The notes beneath the pieces are model-generated. The model saw only the letters and a program-made list of their open reading frames with translations. It was not told the origin of the DNA and did not search any database. A program made the position numbers and the translations under genes. Below, piece by piece: positions 57,950 to 64,000 of a stretch of 64,000 nucleotides of DNA (its first letter is position 1; each line of letters opens with the position of its first letter). This DNA comes from Heliopora coerulea (lineage: Eukaryota > Cnidaria > Anthozoa > Scleralcyonacea > Helioporidae). The stretch lies in assembly GCA_030142905.1 (NCBI GenBank), contig JASJOG010000053.1, positions 1,570,501-1,634,500 on the forward strand, given 5' to 3'.

Positions 57950-60205
57950 CAATTTTTCAAGTCACATTGCGAATAGCCAAATAGGTGTTGCCATGGATTT
58001 CGTCGCACGTTCTTTATCTGGAGTGAGTCAGTATCACTTTTGAACTTGTTGTCCAGATGGTTGATTTATCTAAAAGAATTCTTGCACGTCAAAAGCGCGT
58101 TGAAGTTGCACGAAGACAAAGAAAGAACAGACATAGTGTCCTCACGGAGGCAATGTTAGTAAGATCTCTTCTTCCTTGGAGATATTTTTTTGGTAAACTT
58201 TACCTGATATCTTTGTTCCAACTTGTTTATGACAGCAAGTTAATATAAATTTAAAATACTTGAATATAGTTCCGCGTTTTCTAAAAGCATCAGTCAGATA
58301 TTAAATATGGAAGGATGTTCGTTCCTTTGAAAAAGTTATTTTTAATCAACTTCAATTTAATCTAGAATCGTTGACCAGGAAGCTGAACATTGTACAGTTA
58401 TTGAATTAATCATCCCACTGGTCATTCAGCCTCAATTGGTCCACCTTAACCGAACCAATTCAAAACGCCATTCTCCAGGAACTTGTCTTATTTCAAGAAA
58501 TAGCCTGCCTTTGTGGCTCAAATCTACTCTTGAAATCTCAGCTGTCAAAATCGTTGTTAGTGCAAAAAATTTGACTAGCACTACCAAGCAAACAGTTTTG
58601 CATAAAAAAAACTGCATGGGAAAACTCTTTCTGTGCAAGGCTGCTCGCTAAAAAACAACAGGTTGTGAGTCGTAATAATGCAAGATAAAAGAAATCCTCG
58701 GCAGTTACATTCATTAACTGATAATTCACTACAATTACTGTTGTAGCTAATACTTAGTTGGCATATTTATCGCACGTCAATTTTTCCTGCACGTATCCAA
58801 CAGACTTGCAGGCGACAACGCCTGCTCAAGATCCTGCGTAGGCATGTAGCGACTTTCTCTGCGATTAGAAAAAAAAACTGCGTAGGGAAATGTTGCTTAG
58901 TTATCAGAATACCTAACGGAAAACTAAAACATTATAGAGCTTAAACAACAGTCGGCTTCGAGTCACGTTCGGCAACATAACTGACGAATAACGAAAAAAT
59001 GTCAGTAACGGATGTTTTTGAATTTTGAGCAGAGTATTCTATTAATAGAATAAAAATTCCAAGAGAGATCATAGCACGTGTGATCGGCGAGTCATCATTA
59101 AATTTAAGTGACAGATGTTGACATTACGGGTAGTAAACATCGTCTTTCGTGCGTGAAAACGCTTTCCATAACATCTGCGTAGAATGTCAAATGCGTTCTC
59201 GAACTTCGACGAAGTCCTTGGGATTTGAAATTATAAAATTTTGTTAGTTTATGACGAAGAATTCCAGCAAAAGAAATCACCTTCCATGAACCAACAACCG
59301 TCGTTGCTTCAGTTGTCTATGAAATCTATGAGCGTTGGATATACTGCTCAAAAGAGTTACCACATTAAACTTCTTTAGGTGTAAAGAGTTTAGTTTCCGC
59401 TAAGTTTTTGCAAAGAGGTTTTCTGTGATATGGGATGTGTGTATTGAACTACCTGTTATATTTTCTCTATAAGTAGTTGATTTTATAAATATTTATAATT
59501 AGTTAACAAGTAGTTTAATATTTACATATCACATAGTTTAAATAACAATACAATAATGTCGACGTCGACATTATAAAAAGAAGAGTTGAAGTAGAACTTT
59601 CTCAGTTGCCTGAAGATTGCCTCGTGCATAAAACTCCGAGTAGCGACGAACCTATCTTAAGAGATATGTATGTATGTATATGTATGTATTATATGGCTGA
59701 GCTCGCTATCCCGTCTGTACGCAAAATGACGCACACTGATTGGCTGCCTAGCCGTGCAATAAGTTTTTCGTGCTGACCGGCTACTTTTGGCGGGAAAATT
59801 TCCGAGTTGATTTGAAGAAAAACAAACCAGATTCAGGTACCTTTTACAGAAGATTTATAAAAACAAATTACGGAAAAAGAAGTTGAACGTTCTCAACGAT
59901 AATTTTAAGCAGAAAACTAGATGAATAGATGCCAAAAACCACGATGTAACAGGTAAAAACAAGCAAGTAAACCTAAGCTGCTAACTCACGAACACAAAGC
60001 TTCGTTAAAAGCGATGAAAAAAGGAGCCAAAAGCCATATAATAAATTCCTTATTAACCTCGTCTTTTCGGTCTGTACTGGAAAGTATTTGCCCTTGGTTT
60101 TTTCCGCACAGACCTCGCTCCTTCGTCACTCGGTCTGTACAAAAACCTCAGGCAAATACTTTCCCGTACAGACTTGACACTCGGTTAATAAGTAATCAAT
60201 ATATA
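57950..60205. other. Intergenic upstream of gene D, no recognised gene
   Basis: AT-rich, with small overlapping frames on both strands at 58432-58729 that cannot all be genes. No signal peptide, domain or homologous exon seen. Confidence 0.45.
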
Positions 60206-60210
60206 TAAAT

Positions 60211-60219
60211 CATTAGATG

Positions 60220-60267
<48 letters not shown>

Positions 60268-60274
60268 TCTAATG
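60211..60274. repeat. (TA)n palindrome with unique flanking arms
   Basis: CATTAGATGA (60211) and TCATCTAATG (60265-60274) flank a (TA)n run, making one perfect inverted repeat able to extrude as a cruciform. Confidence 0.85.
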
Positions 60275-60387
60275 TAAATTCTATGGGTATCTAAACAGGC
60301 AAGAACGGACACAGAATTTATATTAGATGATTTATATTAGTATTAAATTCTTGGCGTTCGCTGGTATTTTTGAAGTTATATATATAT

Positions 60388-60411
60388 AAACAACTTGATT
60401 GCCATAATAAC

Positions 60412-60457
<46 letters not shown>

Positions 60458-60481
60458 GTTATTATGGCAACCGAGTTGTTT
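60388..60481. repeat. Second (TA)n palindrome with ~30-bp unique arms
   Basis: Arms AAACAACTTGATTGCCATAA and its near-complement ending GGCAACCGAGTTGTTT surround (TA)n. The 60-codon frame at 60395-60577 runs through the (TA)n and is not a gene. Confidence 0.85.
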
Positions 60482-60599
60482 CTGATTCTTGATCTACTTC
60501 CGAACTTTGGTCGCGTAGGCTTGAACAGGTTTTTAATAAAAGTTTATGCTTGTATGGCTTGTATGCAGCAAAAGTAGATAAACAAAACTACTAGTTCTA

Positions 60600-63500
60600 A
60601 GACGTCAGTTTGCTAATCATTTTGTAAATTTAACTCTTCCAGTCCATAGTGTCTCTTTGGTGAGTAAAGTCGTCTGGAGTTATCCGGAGCAAGGCAATAG
60701 AAATACCATCCGATTAGGAAGGAGGTAATTGAGGTGTAATTGAAGACCAATCGGGACTAGAACGAGTGAAATATAAGTTAACAGTAAATGTGGACACTCG
60801 ACTAGATTGGCAATTAATGTATGTTAAACGTAAAAATAAAGAGAAGAAGCATTGTCGGTGAAAGATGGTGCCTGAATAAAAACACTGTTGAGACGATCAC
60901 ATCACATGAACGGGACTTTGTTGGAAAGCTAATGTTAACTTAAAAGATAGCAAATATCAAACACGAAACACAAAAGGTTCTTTCGTTTTATTTTTGACGT
61001 AAAACTTAGCTAACGTATTGTTTGCATCAAAGGAGACTTGCAACACAAACAGTCTTCCAGTCTGTCTATGACAACAGTTTTTCTGTAGCGATATTTTTAC
61101 TATTAAATACTTGATAGTAAGAGCTTAGTTACACAATAAGTTCGTATTCTAAGTGTTTTAACATCGCATGCCAAGTAAACACTGATTAGATATTCAACCC
61201 CCGCATACTGACATCCCACGCAAGTTTTTGGTGTAATCTATTTACAATAATAGTTGAAGAAATACTAAATGAATTATTATCCGAAGAGGAACATCTCAAA
61301 AACTCAAGATACAAGCAAGAATAATACGATTTGAGCTAGCAATATTACGCGTTTATTTCAAAGTCATTATCAGTCCAATTAAATTATATTAAATATTTTC
61401 AATCTTGATGTTCTTTTAACTCGAATTCAGACTTTCCCTTGACGTCTATTTCGCATAACATTTTCTTCCATATGTTTTTTTTCAAAGTACTTCTTAAGAG
61501 TGCATGGAAATAGCAAAATTCACAAAAGTTTACTCTGCAACACATAACACGAAGCGATGACAAGACAATGAGCTGAGGATGAGTTGTTAAAGATGTATCG
61601 CACGTTGTGCTCCTGGCAACCCAACGTTTCAACGATTTTTGCTTTTTTGATATAGTTCCTCTTTCTTAATTTGGATCTATACAAGGCTTGCCTAGCTACA
61701 AGTTATTCGCTATGCGTAGGATGCACTGTCATTAGAACAACCACTTTAAATTTCAAGTGCTTGAAAACATAGGCTATACGCAAATAATTGTTTACTCAAC
61801 TAGGAGCTTCCTATGACCTAAGCAACCTTGTTGATGTTCTGCACCTGTAATCGATTTTTATGCAGCTTAATAAACTACAAGACTGTCATAAAACCTTGGT
61901 TTAGTGCTTGCAATTCGATTAAGTACCGGGTACACGAGGATTTCATTGACAAGTTCTTTGATAACATTACAAGCACCTGTTCACCACGAACAAGCCACTT
62001 GTTTTTGTTTTTGTGTTGTTTTTTTTGTTTTTTGTTTTGTTTTTTTTACTTTTTACCGATAAATATCATTGGGAACTGTAATATCGTATTGCAATAGGTA
62101 GACATATCTTCCTTGCGCAAGGATGAGCTTAGAAAAGAAACAGCAACGAAACTGATCTACAATCTTTTTGACACCTTACAACAGCTGATTGGTTAACACT
62201 CTACATATCCGCTACTAAAATTTGAAAAAGTTCATTGTCCACCCTTTTCGTCTCATAATTTTTTCCTTGTCAAGGTCGCCTGTACATTCCCACTTCATTT
62301 TAATTTAAATCAAAAAACTTCAACCCTTTTAAAACGATGAAGAAAGCTTTATCTGCATGTTTACATTGGCATAAAAGGCCTAAACTCGTTCGACAGACAA
62401 ACCCGAAATGCATTCCATTGCAAATTACAGAAAACGATCGACGACGCTTGTTTCTTTGTCAAGTTTTCCTACACAGCTTCACGAGATGAAACTTGCTCGA
62501 TCAAAACCTGGTCAAGCCAGCTTTTGAACGACCGAGCGTAACAAAATGACGAAAACGTTTCGAGCAAATAAAGCTCGCCAAGGTAAAAAATAAAATGAAT
62601 GAACAGTAGTTGGTGAGTCATTTCTTTATTTTTATGGTGTTTGTTGACTCACGTTGCTAACTTAAAAAGGTTTTTAGAGAAGAGGTTGATAAAGACCTTT
62701 TTTTTTTTCACTCACTTAATTTTTTCTTTTGAAGGACCAATAGGCTTTTTTTAGAAAAATAACAAGCAGAAGAACAGTTCTGATAATTGAGTAGGAATCT
62801 TGACTGGAAGCGAGTTTGCTGCTACTGATTTCGAGGAATTCATTCTGCCACATTTTGTTTATCTACACAAAATTATCGTCATCGAAACCCTAGAAGAGTT
62901 CTGATTAGACACCTGACATTCACGTGCTACCATCGGGAAATTAAGCACGCACAACATCCAATCAATGACATTCTTACTAACTCTAAGTCCATGTTAATAA
63001 TTTTTTTGTATAGACCGCTCCGTAGCCCAACTTTGACGATTCCTGCGGCAGCAGTTCTAACACATTTACCGCCGGTTACATCACAACTTATGTCCATTTT
63101 TTAGCACAGTTTCAACGCTGAATTTCTCTCCTTACGAATTGATTTTTCCTAATATCGTCGCTTTGACAAATTGATGAATGATATGCGTTGGTTCGCGTTC
63201 AAGGTATGTAGATTTAGTCGGTCCGGCTTGACCTGGTCATAACTTCGCACGGAACAATTCAATGGTGAGCAGGATTCGGTAAGTATTCCTTAATTTTAGA
63301 AATAAACTGTCTGGGAAGCAGAACAAAGCTTGGTTATTGCCACGATAGGGCCTAGAATATCCTCCGACACGCAATACTGATCTCAGGCAAAGCGCTGAGA
63401 CTTCGTTGAGTTTCGCTGACTGAACATTTTGGCCTCCTATTACACACTGGCTCAGCCGTCATGGCAACCACCTCCCACCACTGGCCAGGCGCTGGAAATC

Positions 63501-63900
63501 TTCTCAAGCCGTTCATAAAGGATCTTCATTCCCATGTGAGAAGAATTTTTCAACTCCCGCCGAAAATCGTGGTTTTTTCCCGGGTTCTCCGGTTTGTTGC
63601 CACGAGAAGAGTTGACAGGATGGATTCGGATTAAAAGTTAGGAAAATTAAAGCTATAAAAAGTGTAGAAATACCATGAATGATCTTAAGTTAGGAAGTGG
63701 AAGTCTCTTGAAATTGACATAATTCCCCCAAGAAAGCCTTTTCCAGGAGCAAACTGAAGTCACTTACATCTAACTTACACTTCTTATAATATCTCACGCA
63801 AACTTTATTTTACGAACAACCTCACTTTATGGGACGTGTTCCTGTGAAACCAATCCAAAGCAGAATCTGACCAAATGCCTGATATTTGATGAAATTTAGG
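60600..63900. other. Intergenic, no recognised gene
   Basis: AT-rich with poly(T)/poly(A) runs (62010-62050, 62700). The open frames at 61399-61632 and 61828-62097 lack domains. CCCGGGTTCTCCGGTTTG at 63580 looks like dispersed-repeat sequence. Confidence 0.45.
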
Positions 63901-63919
63901 TGTCAGAACTGCATACTTT

Positions 63920-64000
63920 AAAATCCAACCTGGACCAGTGTCTTTGTTTATATCTGGATAACCCTATCAGCTACCTAAGCTGATCTCCCTAGAGGTCCAG
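63920..64000 (+). repeat. Dispersed repeat shared with 18170-18250 and 32430-32510
   Basis: ATCTCCCTAGAGGTCCAG at the window end, preceded by GTGTCTTTGTTTATATCTGG and ACCCTATCAGCTAC, matches the copies in both duplication units (TGTTCTCCCTAGAGGTCCAG). The match runs off the window. Confidence 0.55.

Overview
The window looks like nuclear DNA of a cnidarian, most likely a scleractinian coral. It is AT-rich, its genes have short exons with GT/AG introns, and it carries hAT-type non-autonomous transposons, LINE remnants, tRNA-derived SINE-like pieces, microsatellites and degenerate TTAGGG-like repeats. The coral assignment is an inference from overall character, not from a marker gene.

The only protein genes I can support are four members of one small secreted-protein family, all on the minus strand: gene A (1-3765, last exon cut by the window edge), gene B (11723-15919, interrupted by a stop codon), gene C (23745-27871, intact) and gene D (55658-57876, intact, diverged). 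All share one five-exon plan. Exon 1 is a signal peptide, exon 2 an extremely acidic spacer, exon 3 a 42-base exon ending in a Lys-Arg site, exon 4 a Cys-rich and strongly basic domain, and exon 5 a micro-exon that starts with one more Cys. The intron phases are 1-1-1-0, and a TATAAAAGG box lies about 70-80 bases upstream of each ATG (mutated in B). In every copy the basic domain has no Asp or Glu, its cysteine total becomes even only when the exon 5 Cys is added, and the acidic region has nearly the opposite charge. The plan suggests a secreted precursor in which an acidic propeptide neutralises a polycationic, disulfide-bonded product released at Lys-Arg. Function is unknown to me; antimicrobial, nematocyst or extracellular-matrix roles are all possible.

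Layout. 1-3850: gene A, with a fold-back element and a tRNA-like fragment in intron 4. 3850-7156: no recognised gene. 7157-19830 and 19831-34107: a direct tandem segmental duplication carrying genes B and C, with AACAT microhomology at its breakpoints. The second unit contains a nested three-copy 1.15-kb tandem and has lost about 0.66 kb near 21950. 34113-37100: hAT and fold-back elements. 37461-42082: a ~167-bp satellite array that reverses direction near 41566 and is flanked by a 27-bp inverted repeat. 42400-42900: LINE reverse-transcriptase remnant. 42900-55490: repeats, tRNA-like sequences, two hAT-like elements and one unrecognised duplicated segment. 55490-57950: gene D. 57950-64000: no recognised gene, two AT-rich cruciform-type repeats.

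B and C are almost identical and recent; A is an older paralogue and D the most distant. B looks like a dying copy, with a nonsense codon in the acidic exon and an altered TATA box. All exon coordinates rest on reading splice signals by eye and comparing the four copies; no transcript data were available.
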